From a virus, in IMG/VR virus record IMGVR_UViG_3300005466_000042, positions 1 through 45,634 of that record: a DNA stretch of 45,634 nucleotides. One strand, given 5' to 3'. Position numbers and translations under genes: made by a program. The notes under the pieces are model-generated. The model was not told the DNA's origin and did no database searches. It saw only the letters and a program-made list of their open reading frames with translations. This document shows, in pieces, positions 39,627-45,634 of the stretch. How positions within the stretch are numbered: position 1 is the stretch's first letter; each line of letters begins with the position of its first letter.

Positions 39627-40313
39627 TCAGTAGTGGTAGTCGACCGTGACCACCAACCAGTCGGCGGTCGGGGTCGCCTTCTCGCGGAACTCATCTTGGT
39701 AGTCGCGGATCTTTTCGGCGTACTTCGCGAGGGCCGAGGTCACCGTCCCGTCCCAGTCGACTTTCATGAAATTGACGCCGTTCCATGCGTCGTCTTTGAG
39801 CATGAACTTTGCGTGAAGACCGGTGCCGTCGTATCGCGGTCCCGCGACGATGACGTGGCCACACTCCAACCCCGGCGGCAGATCACCCAGACGCATGACG
39901 TCGCCGTCGATAGCTCCGGCCAGCGGCCCGGCCTTCGCATACTGGTCGTTTGAGTGCGCAAACATCGGGCACGGTACGAACTTCTCTGAAGGGAACATCT
40001 CGTTCCACTTGTCGTCGACCTTTGCTCGCTGGGAATCCGGGGACAGCCGTTGCTTGCCTGCTCGCAGGCCGGACACCGTGAGCTTCTCGGCCGTCATCCA
40101 CGCTTCGAATTCTTCGATCTTGGCCTTGTCAAACTTCGCCATGGCCTTCGTCCCAGCCCAGCGCCCGCCGATGACGTAGAAATCCCAGAACGCGTGCGAG
40201 TTGCGCTCGCCGTCCTCGTCCTTTCCGTTCTCGTCGAATGCTGCCATGACGGACGCGACGGCGGACGCCACGTCGTCGGTAGGCGGAATCACAATCTCGC
40301 AGTGGTAATGCAT
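39627..40313 (-). CDS. phage protein of unknown function (HYHCEIVIPP type)
   Basis: A 228-residue product; GGAGACC precedes the ATG. It begins HYHCEIVIPP and contains FWDFYVIGGRWAG, then many Asp/Lys/Trp segments. This set of motifs occurs in conserved hypothetical proteins of many phages; I know of no experimentally defined role. It lies early in the leftward operon. Confidence 0.7.
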   Translation of the reverse strand: MHYHCEIVIPPTDDVASAVASVMAAFDENGKDEDGERNSHAFWDFYVIGGRWAGTKAMAKFDKAKIEEFEAWMTAEKLTVSGLRAGKQRLSPDSQRAKVDDKWNEMFPSEKFVPCPMFAHSNDQYAKAGPLAGAIDGDVMRLGDLPPGLECGHVIVAGPRYDGTGLHAKFMLKDDAWNGVNFMKVDWDGTVTSALAKYAEKIRDYQDEFREKATPTADWLVVTVDYHY

Positions 40314-40322
40314 GGTGGTCTC

Positions 40323-40505
40323 CTAGTTTCCGGTCGTTCGTTGCCGTTGAATCCGCCGCACCGTCGCGGCCATGCCTCGTTTGATCCTCCACCAGCGCCA
40401 CGCCCGAATGGCTCGCTGACAAGCCCATGCAGAGACATGGTGAGCGCCGACGCCGGCCAATAGGGCGAACGCGAAGAGAAAGACCATGTCGCCAGGCGCG
40501 TTCAT
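40323..40505 (-). CDS. 60-residue membrane protein
   Basis: ATG 40505. One hydrophobic helix (MVFLFAFALLAGVGAHHV) followed by a basic Trp/Arg-rich tail. The orientation is probably N-out/C-in by the positive-inside rule. A holin or superinfection-related role is possible; not determined. Confidence 0.55.
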   Translation of the reverse strand: MNAPGDMVFLFAFALLAGVGAHHVSAWACQRAIRAWRWWRIKRGMAATVRRIQRQRTTGN

Positions 40506-40687
40506 CGTTCCACCGTCGGAATCGCGCCCACCAACTCGGGATGAACGTGGTCGAACCCCAAGAGAGTGGGCTCGTCGCGCCACGCGTCTCCCTCCAGCTG
40601 CCGCAGGTACCTCGTAATCGAGAGCGTGATGCCTTCCAGCTTGCCGGCTGAGAGACGTGGCAGCGGTGGCCATGCCTTGGGGGTCAT
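40502..40687 (-). CDS. small hypothetical protein
   Basis: A 61-residue product. LSITRYLRQLEGDAWRDEPTLLGFDHVHPEL has mixed helix/strand character. Overlaps both neighbours by ATGA. Function unknown. Confidence 0.5.
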   Translation of the reverse strand: MTPKAWPPLPRLSAGKLEGITLSITRYLRQLEGDAWRDEPTLLGFDHVHPELVGAIPTVER

Positions 40688-40893
40688 TTCGCGCCATCGC
40701 GTTTATTGCTCGCCATGGCATCGGTGACACTCAGGTCCGCGGTTTCCATGGCACTGCTGACATCGACGCCTTTGATATCTCCGATGTCGATATCCGCGTA
40801 CTCTTCCAGCATCGCCAACAGCGCGTCGTAATCCTCTTGGGACATCTCAACATCTGCGTATCCGGACAGTTCTAGCTTCACTCGCATGGTCAT
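40684..40893 (-). CDS. small acidic protein
   Basis: A 69-residue product from ATG 40893 in an ATGA overlap. N-terminal strand (RVKLELSGYADVEMS), then very acidic helices with Asp/Ile alternation (YADIDIGDIKGVDV). Could be a DNA-mimic by charge, but this is speculation. Function unknown. Confidence 0.5.
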   Translation of the reverse strand: MTMRVKLELSGYADVEMSQEDYDALLAMLEEYADIDIGDIKGVDVSSAMETADLSVTDAMASNKRDGAK

Positions 40894-41086
40894 CCGCCGA
40901 CCTTCGTCTCGGCGTCCTCGGACAGCTCGCGCGCTCCGTCGTCGACGCGACGCCAGGCGGACGACAACGCTACCTCGCGGTCGAACGCCGCTTCCAACTC
41001 GCGGCACGCGTTCCACCGTCGCGTGATTGCCGCAGCGATGGCGCTGATCGACTCGGTCGCGGGCTCGGGGGTTAGCGGGGTGAGCT

Positions 41087-41090
<4 letters not shown>
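40890..41090 (-). CDS. small helical protein
   Basis: A 66-residue product from ATG 41090. Ala/Ile-rich helix, then Arg/Glu-rich amphipathic helices. The overlap pattern with neighbours is the main evidence that it is translated. Function unknown. Confidence 0.5.
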
Positions 41091-41685
<595 letters not shown>

Positions 41686-41689
<4 letters not shown>

Positions 41690-41889
41690 GTCATCTCCTT
41701 GTAGTCTCGGCCGTTGGCGCAACTGCAAGCGTCGCGCGGGAACTCGCACCCACCACACACGGGCGTGTCGGCATGCAGCCCGTCCGCGCGCTCGTCAGTG
41801 AACCGCATGCGCTTGCGTCGACGGTCTTCCCATTCCTGTTCGATGGCGGCGTCAATCTCGATGTCGCACATGTCTTCGATGGAGTGCAT
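41686..41889 (-). CDS. small protein with C-terminal Cys motif, first gene after the early promoter
   Basis: I chose ATG 41889 (AAAGG upstream) over TTG 41919, which lies too close to the predicted transcription start. The 67-residue product has an acidic helix, a basic helix and CGGCEFPRDACSC (two Cys pairs). Function unknown. Confidence 0.55.
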
Positions 41890-41931
41890 GTCGCCTTTCG
41901 TTGCGGGCCGTTCAACCAACCCGATGACCTG

Positions 41932-41960
41932 ACATTACGCGACCGCTCGCGTGTCGTCAA
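41932..41960 (-). promoter_or_regulatory. main leftward early promoter
   Basis: On the minus strand TTGACG (41960-41955), a 17-base spacer and TAATGT (41937-41932). The best promoter in the window. It would start RNA near 41925, about 35 bases before the ATG at 41889, and drive the whole leftward gene string. Confidence 0.75.
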
Positions 41961-41973
41961 CACCATAAAACAA

Positions 41974-42174
41974 CTATTTTCGAGGGGCGGTCGTTTTTTG
42001 TTTGGCGGCGCGTCCGGCCTGTAGCTTCGCCAGCTTGGCGGCGCGTTGACGCGGCGAGAGCTGCGCCCAGCCAGCGGCGGCGGCAGTCCGGGTGGCTTCG
42101 GTTCGCTCGGCTGGAGTCGAGCCGGCCCATCGGCGGCGACCGAGGGATACGGCGGCGGGGTTCTTGGTGGTCAT
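41974..42174 (-). CDS. small basic protein (Ala/Lys-rich, nucleic-acid-binding type)
   Basis: A 66-residue product from ATG 42174. The pattern VSLGRRRWAGSTPAERTEATRTAAAAGWAQ is found in small phage proteins thought to bind nucleic acid by charge. It is upstream of the main early promoter, so it is probably transcribed from its own promoter at 42181-42209. Confidence 0.6.
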   Translation of the reverse strand: MTTKNPAAVSLGRRRWAGSTPAERTEATRTAAAAGWAQLSPRQRAAKLAKLQAGRAAKQKTTAPRK

Positions 42175-42180
42175 CCCGAC

Positions 42181-42209
42181 AAATTGCCATGCGACCGGTT
42201 GCGTGTCAA
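42181..42209 (-). promoter_or_regulatory. candidate promoter for the 42174 gene, leaderless
   Basis: On the minus strand TTGACA (42209-42204) and CAATTT (42186-42181), 17-base spacer. The -35 is perfect and the -10 moderate. The predicted start coincides with the ATG at 42174 and there is no Shine-Dalgarno, so the mRNA may be leaderless. Confidence 0.45.
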
Positions 42210-42244
42210 TGGAAGACGTGGCAGAGTCGACGCGAGGTGAACGA

Positions 42245-42553
42245 ATGGAAAGAAAGCCTAGCGACATGAGCGCCGCATACCCGACGCCGATGGAAACGAT
42301 AGACGTCGGTGCGGAATCGCGTAAGTTATCCGCGAAGCTCTCCGCGTTTGTACGCGAAGACTCACTGACGCCATTTCAGGCAGCCCTCAAGGCGGACGCG
42401 GAGCGGCTGGCGGAACTGTGCCGGCAGCGAGACGGCATCACGGCATCGCTTCGGAAATCGGGGAAGCGGTACGAGCGCGGCCACCTCGACATCATCATCG
42501 TCGTCTACGAGGAGTGCGCCGCGCGTGGACGGACGTTCGGGGGTGGGTCGTGA
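42245..42553 (+). CDS. rightward small helical protein
   Basis: ATG 42245 has GAGGTG 7 bases upstream; longer in-frame starts overlap the divergent promoter region and are less likely. The 102-residue product is helical (LSAKLSAFVRED, FQAALKADAERLAELCRQRDG) with an ERGHLDIIIVVYEEC strand-helix end. It overlaps the next GTG (GTGA). Function unknown. Confidence 0.55.
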   Translation: MERKPSDMSAAYPTPMETIDVGAESRKLSAKLSAFVREDSLTPFQAALKADAERLAELCRQRDGITASLRKSGKRYERGHLDIIIVVYEECAARGRTFGGGS

Positions 42554-43017
42554 CCAACATGACCGATCGCGAGAAACAGATCGCAACCCGTCGCGCTGCC
42601 GGCGAGACCTGGGCGACCATCGGCGCTGCGCTCGGGCTCAGTGACACAGGCGCACGCAAGGCAGCTCGGCATCTCCAAGGCCTGCCAGGCAAGCGCCACC
42701 GTCCACAGCGCGCGGTCAGGAGCTTTGACCACACCCGCATCGAGACGCGAGCCCACGACCTCAAGGGCCGCTGCCCGAAGTGCCATCTGCTATACCCCGC
42801 AGACTGCGAGCCCGGCCGGTGCATGGCTAGGGTCCGGCCATGGGACCAGCTGGAAGCGATTCGCCGCCTGTTCGTTGCGATGAATCAGAACGAGGGGCGC
42901 CAGGACTACAACGACGGGCGACGGGAGACCGACAACCTGGCCCGACGGGCGCGGAACGAACGGCGCAAGCTGGATGCCGCGGTGGTATCGTCGAGCGATG
43001 AACCTGACGCCGGCTGA
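42550..43017 (+). CDS. HTH protein with zinc-type C-terminal region
   Basis: GTG 42550 in a GTGA overlap (ATG 42559 is also possible). The 155-residue product begins with a helix-turn-helix (TDREKQIATRRAAGETWATIGAALGL, then SDTGARKAARHL), then CPKCHLLYPADCEPGRC, four Cys and a His, and ends in charged helices. It is a candidate DNA-binding regulator of the regulatory/lysis island. Its end overlaps the endolysin start by 20 bases. Confidence 0.65.
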   Translation: MTNMTDREKQIATRRAAGETWATIGAALGLSDTGARKAARHLQGLPGKRHRPQRAVRSFDHTRIETRAHDLKGRCPKCHLLYPADCEPGRCMARVRPWDQLEAIRRLFVAMNQNEGRQDYNDGRRETDNLARRARNERRKLDAAVVSSSDEPDAG

Positions 43018-43462
43018 ACTGTCCCGCATGCAGCGCCTGACCGCCGAGACGCGCGAGCGTGTGTGGCGGGTAATCGAGGACATGGCCGCCTTGGGCTTCG
43101 ACGTCTTCGTGGGCAGCACCGCGCGCACTGCCGAAGAGACGGCCAAGGCGGTGGCGACCGGCCATTCGTCCAAGGACCAGAAGCATAGCTGGCACGAACT
43201 CGGGAGAGCGGCCGACCTTCGCCGGCGCAAGGCTGACGGTGGGATCAACTTCGACCAGGGTCCCGAGTCCGAGCCGTTCTGGCGTGCGCTGTACGAGGCC
43301 GCGACGAAGCATGGGGTCCGGTCGCTCGCATACCGTCCGGACGGCTCCAAGCTCATCCTGAACGGTTCCAAGGGGCCTATTTGGGACAGCGGGCACGTTG
43401 AGTATCGGCACCCATACAGCACGCTCGCCGAAGCGTGGGACGCTGAAGTGAGCGTGGACTAG
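42998..43462 (+). CDS. M15-family peptidase endolysin
   Basis: A 154-residue product from ATG 42998. The fold is that of L-Ala-D-Glu/D-Ala peptidases of the M15C group: GSTARTAEE (39-47) substrate strand, zinc ligands His66 and Asp73 in SWHELGRAADL (64-74), and His133 in DSGHVEY. It cuts peptidoglycan cross-bridges at the end of infection. No signal peptide or cell-wall-binding domain, so a holin would be required for release. It overlaps the HTH gene and shares its stop with the gene opposite. Confidence 0.85.
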   Translation: MNLTPAELSRMQRLTAETRERVWRVIEDMAALGFDVFVGSTARTAEETAKAVATGHSSKDQKHSWHELGRAADLRRRKADGGINFDQGPESEPFWRALYEAATKHGVRSLAYRPDGSKLILNGSKGPIWDSGHVEYRHPYSTLAEAWDAEVSVD

Positions 43463-43671
43463 TCTTCGACCTCAACCGACCCCGGCACCTCGACGTGCTG
43501 TATGACCTGCCACCCGCGGTCGGTCTGAGCGAACACGTACCCGCCGAACCTGGCGACCCGGTCCACTACCGCCGTGTCGGCGAAGATGGGCACGGGGTAG
43601 AGCGGTCGCGCTGATACCTCGCGGTGACGGTCGTTTCGCGGCTCGGACTTACGGCAATCGAACTGTGGCAT
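43459..43671 (-). CDS. small hypothetical protein
   Basis: A 70-residue product from ATG 43671. Early Cys and Arg-rich, then beta-rich (FADTAVVDRVARFGGYVFAQ) and an acidic end. It converges with the endolysin: both stops share CTAG at 43459-43462. Function unknown. Confidence 0.5.
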   Translation of the reverse strand: MPQFDCRKSEPRNDRHREVSARPLYPVPIFADTAVVDRVARFGGYVFAQTDRGWQVIQHVEVPGSVEVED

Positions 43672-43831
43672 GGCTGAACATCCAGACCGAGACGAAGAGC
43701 CCAGAGGCAAACATGAGCCTTCCCGCCTCTTTCACGACAGGATTGGACGCCAGGGCCCAGAGTAACAGGCCGATGACGAGCACCATGACGGGCAGGAGTG
43801 CGTAAAACATGCGCGGTTGGGCAGCAATCAT
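43649..43831 (-). CDS. 60-residue two-TM membrane protein, holin-like
   Basis: Two hydrophobic segments (MFYALLPVMVLVIGLLLWALA and LMFASGLFVSVWMFS) with a short loop. Size and topology fit a small holin or anti-holin, and the endolysin is adjacent though on the opposite strand. It overlaps the next gene by 23 bases. Confidence 0.55.
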   Translation of the reverse strand: MIAAQPRMFYALLPVMVLVIGLLLWALASNPVVKEAGRLMFASGLFVSVWMFSHATVRLP

Positions 43832-43836
43832 CGGGC

Positions 43837-43923
43837 CTAGAGCCAGCGGATTGACCGGATGGTCATCGGGCGCAGGATGAAGCGGCCGAGCCAGAACGTG
43901 ACGCGGGTGCGGTGCCAGGTCAT
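43837..43923 (-). CDS. 28-residue basic microprotein
   Basis: ATG 43923 overlaps the previous stop (TGATG). The product is Arg/Trp/Phe-rich (TWHRTRVTFWLGRFILRP) and could be membrane- or nucleic-acid-associated. Support is limited to the overlapping start and stop. Confidence 0.35.
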   Translation of the reverse strand: MTWHRTRVTFWLGRFILRPMTIRSIRWL

Positions 43924-44153
43924 CAGTTGCCCCTTCCGGCCGGCGCTTCCACCGGTTTGATCTGTGGCTTCTTGACCACGATGCTCAGAAACATGCTCAA
44001 TTCGAAGAAGTCGAACCCGTATTCCGCCGCCTTGAGGCTGACCCAGCCCGACACATCGGCGAGGACATGGGGTTCTGAGGCGAACCGTACCCAGTCGTCC
44101 CACAGGTCCTCGGGGATGCTCTCGATGGTGCCGTTGTCCCGTATGTCGTTCAT
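43923..44153 (-). CDS. small hypothetical protein
   Basis: A 76-residue product, acidic N-terminus with Trp-rich helices (DLWDDWVRF), then a Leu-rich helix and a basic tail. Overlaps both neighbours. Function unknown. Confidence 0.5.
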   Translation of the reverse strand: MNDIRDNGTIESIPEDLWDDWVRFASEPHVLADVSGWVSLKAAEYGFDFFELSMFLSIVVKKPQIKPVEAPAGRGN

Positions 44154-44719
44154 GGCTTGCCGCCCTTCGCCGCCTGTTCCATCAGGAACACGTTGTAAAG
44201 CGCGTCGTCAGCCTTGGTCCCGATGCGAGTTGGCGCAGGAAGCTTCTCGGTCGGCCGCGCCTTGACCCGCGGCGGCGCCTTGCGCTTCTCCATCTGGGCC
44301 TTTCGAGCTCTGTAACGCGCCTGGCGCTCTGCCCCGGTGTAGTCACGCTCCCGGTAGCGCATGAAGTTGAGCACGATGAATCCGCCCTCAACGCGCACCA
44401 TCCGACGACCCTCGAACTCCTGCGACCGGCTCCCCTTCTCGGGCTCGGCCATGCGCCTCAGCGCCTCCCAGGCCTTGTCCTCTGGCATCTTGGACAGGTG
44501 GACGATTCCAGCCCCTGCGGCAGCTGCCAAACCGTACCACCCGGGAGGCACAACCCACGGCACCGGCTCCCCTGTGTCGATGTCCATTGTTGGCGTCGGG
44601 ACGCGCAACTCCCTCGGCTCGGCCAGCAGCAACGCCGTCAAAAGCACGTTTCGCTGCACCACGTCTTGCCATGCCGTCGAGTTCAGCATCCCCGCGTCAA
44701 GCTTCACGAATCCTGCCAT
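44150..44719 (-). CDS. phage replication-type protein
   Basis: ATG 44719 has GGAGG 9 bases upstream; earlier in-frame starts lie in the promoter. The 189-residue product has the form FVKLDAGMLNSTAW, then a LAEPREL loop, WYGLAAAAGAGIV, and SRSQEFEGRRMVRVEGGFIVLNFMRYRERDYT. I recognise this pattern in many conserved phage proteins located near replication or regulatory genes. A Lys/Arg-rich linker and short C-terminal helix follow. The exact role is unknown. Confidence 0.7.
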   Translation of the reverse strand: MAGFVKLDAGMLNSTAWQDVVQRNVLLTALLLAEPRELRVPTPTMDIDTGEPVPWVVPPGWYGLAAAAGAGIVHLSKMPEDKAWEALRRMAEPEKGSRSQEFEGRRMVRVEGGFIVLNFMRYRERDYTGAERQARYRARKAQMEKRKAPPRVKARPTEKLPAPTRIGTKADDALYNVFLMEQAAKGGKP

Positions 44720-44740
44720 GTATCGAGCCCTCCGAAGGCC

Positions 44741-44769
44741 AGAATAACCCGTCACGCGTTACGTGACAA
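44741..44769 (-). promoter_or_regulatory. promoter for the 44719 gene
   Basis: On the minus strand TTGTCA (44769-44764) and TATTCT (44746-44741) with a 17-base spacer. The predicted start is about 10-20 bases before the gene. The spacer contains a perfect inverted repeat, suggesting repression. Confidence 0.6.
44751..44767. repeat. inverted repeat, putative operator
   Basis: GTCACG and CGTGAC arms of 6 bases flank a 5-base centre, lying between the -35 and -10 of the preceding promoter. A dimeric repressor could bind it and block transcription. Confidence 0.5.
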
Positions 44770-45202
44770 GAGATAACACATGCAGAAGCAGAAGCATATA
44801 CAGAGGCGACGGCTGTCTCAGGGTATCTGCCGGCCCGCTCGGCAACCCTCGCCCGAACGCCCTGGGCCGGCCTCACCTCGGCCAAGAGCGCCGAGGGAGT
44901 TGGTGATTCGGATTGGGGATGCCTGACCTGTCCCAGAAGCGGGTTGCTCCGGCTTTGCTGTTACCCGTTGGGGCTTGGCGGGACCGAAGGGAGCGCCAGA
45001 CGAGCATGTCGAGGAGGACGGGCGCCCTCGCCGTCGCGTGTTTGTCTGAGTCTGTCTCTGTCTGTAGCCGCGCAGCTGGCGTTCCGAGGGATTGCGACAT
45101 ACTGGCAGGACGTGACAGAATGGCACGGTGTCAACGCTCAATAGCCGCGATGTGGCTAGGATATTCGGGACTTCGCCGAGCAGGTTGACGGGATGGAAGA
45201 GC
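44770..45202. other. 430-base region without a convincing gene
   Basis: No frame has both a good start and plausible composition on either strand. It contains tandem GCAGAA repeats (44782-44793) and a TCTG-rich tract (45044-45064). A segment near 45157-45177 resembles the promoter and leader of the 44719 gene in the opposite orientation. Possibly a control region or part of the replication/packaging end. Confidence 0.4.
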
Positions 45203-45634
45203 GTGAGGGCACGCGCTCTGTCTGCTGGTTTATCTTCACCCGTTCCGTACCACGGCATCCAACCACTGCTTGGTACTACGGACATCGAACTGCTGGCCAC
45301 GATGCAGGTACCGCAGCGACTGGCACGCGTGGCTGCTCTGCGCATCGAGCGGCAGCGTGCGCGTGCAGCTGAGCGTGCGAGGCTTGCGCTTGACCTGCTG
45401 GAGGCTGGGAAACTGGCGTCACCAGGCAAGCGGTTCAGCATGCGTGACGCCGCATTGGCTCGCGCAGGAGCGACCAACGGGAGCGACATGGGGCCTGACA
45501 GCGAAAGCCCGGGAAACGCGAACCTGGCGCAAGCTGGTGAGCGAGGAGAGGTGCTGGACAAGAGGCGGCTGCGTGGGGCTGAGAGGGCGCGGGTGTTTGC
45601 TGAGCTGCGGGCGAGAAGGGAGGCGAGGGAGGTA
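45203..45634 (+). CDS. Arg/Ala-rich protein, 3' end cut by window
   Basis: GTG 45203 preceded by GGAAGAGC. The 144 codons visible contain no stop before the window ends. The product has an N-terminal strand with PVPYHGIQPLLGTTDIELLATMQ, then strongly basic Arg/Ala/Glu helices, suggesting coiled coil or nucleic acid binding. It is on the plus strand, away from the 44719 gene. No family recognised. Confidence 0.5.
   Translation, partial: MRARALSAGLSSPVPYHGIQPLLGTTDIELLATMQVPQRLARVAALRIERQRARAAERARLALDLLEAGKLASPGKRFSMRDAALARAGATNGSDMGPDSESPGNANLAQAGERGEVLDKRRLRGAERARVFAELRARREAREV

Noticed and set aside
39062-39694. Longer version (to 39694) of the 39382 gene
   Set aside because: The upstream part has poorer codon use and overlaps a 51-residue frame with a good Shine-Dalgarno.
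42326-42334. DnaA-box-like TTATCCGCG, and CTATCCACC at 34564-34572
   Set aside because: Each has two mismatches to TTATCCACA and they are not clustered; not enough to call an origin.
44818-45561. 247-codon minus-strand frame at the right end
   Set aside because: Ser/Arg/Pro-rich shadow composition; the plus-strand frame from 45203 has a better start and more protein-like sequence.

Overview
The window is most of the genome of a tailed, podovirus-like (P22/T7-type short-tail architecture) double-stranded DNA phage. It is GC-rich and densely packed. Most genes overlap their neighbour by 1-4 bases (ATGA, GTGA or TGATG junctions). Shine-Dalgarno sites are of the GGAGG/AAGGA type. A predicted outer-membrane lipoprotein of o-spanin type next to small membrane proteins, and an M15 peptidase endolysin, suggest a Gram-negative host, but nothing here identifies the genus. 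I see no integrase, excisionase, attachment site, tRNA or CRISPR array, so a lytic life style is the simplest reading (inference). The first 54 bases are almost pure G and look like a sequencing/assembly artefact, so the left end is not a natural terminus.

Layout. (1) About 350-2440, rightward: a chain of very small overlapping genes (zinc-ribbon-like, membrane microproteins, unknowns) leading into the packaging genes. (2) 2385-24351, rightward: large terminase (interrupted by an intein), portal, a GroES-like co-chaperonin with an inserted Cys/His segment, a scaffold-like protein, capsid-associated proteins and major capsid protein, an SGNH-hydrolase structural protein, a neck protein, a pectate-lyase-fold tailspike, a P22 gp10-like DNA-stabilisation/tail protein, and four large proteins likely to be internal/ejection proteins. 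(3) 24361-27270: repetitive fibre-type and receptor-binding candidates. (4) 27278-29009: small membrane proteins and a lipoprotein that look like holin/spanin genes. (5) 41889 down to 28981, leftward: an early operon of about 35 overlapping genes from a clear sigma70-type promoter at 41932-41960. It holds a PD-(D/E)XK exonuclease and Sak4-like RecA-fold ATPase (recombination pair), a stand-alone DnaA domain IV, a DUF1376 replication protein with short direct repeats inside it, a DUF6475-like helicase-loader candidate, a VRR-NUC-like nuclease, and many small Cys-rich proteins. (6) 41974-44769: a small regulatory/lysis island with divergent genes, including an HTH protein, the M15 endolysin, a two-TM protein, and a leftward replication-type gene under a promoter with a palindrome in its spacer. 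(7) 44770-45634: a noncoding stretch and a gene running off the end.

The most unusual feature is in the terminase. The 299-residue intein has no same-strand endonuclease domain. Instead, the DNA between its N- and C-terminal splicing blocks carries a complete HNH endonuclease gene on the opposite strand, with its own Shine-Dalgarno and promoter-like sequence embedded in the C-terminal splicing block. Two overlapping reading frames on opposite strands therefore appear to serve one selfish element. A second oddity is the tailspike gene, whose frame extends upstream through a lipoprotein-like signal and a helix-turn-helix domain, giving three nested start sites.
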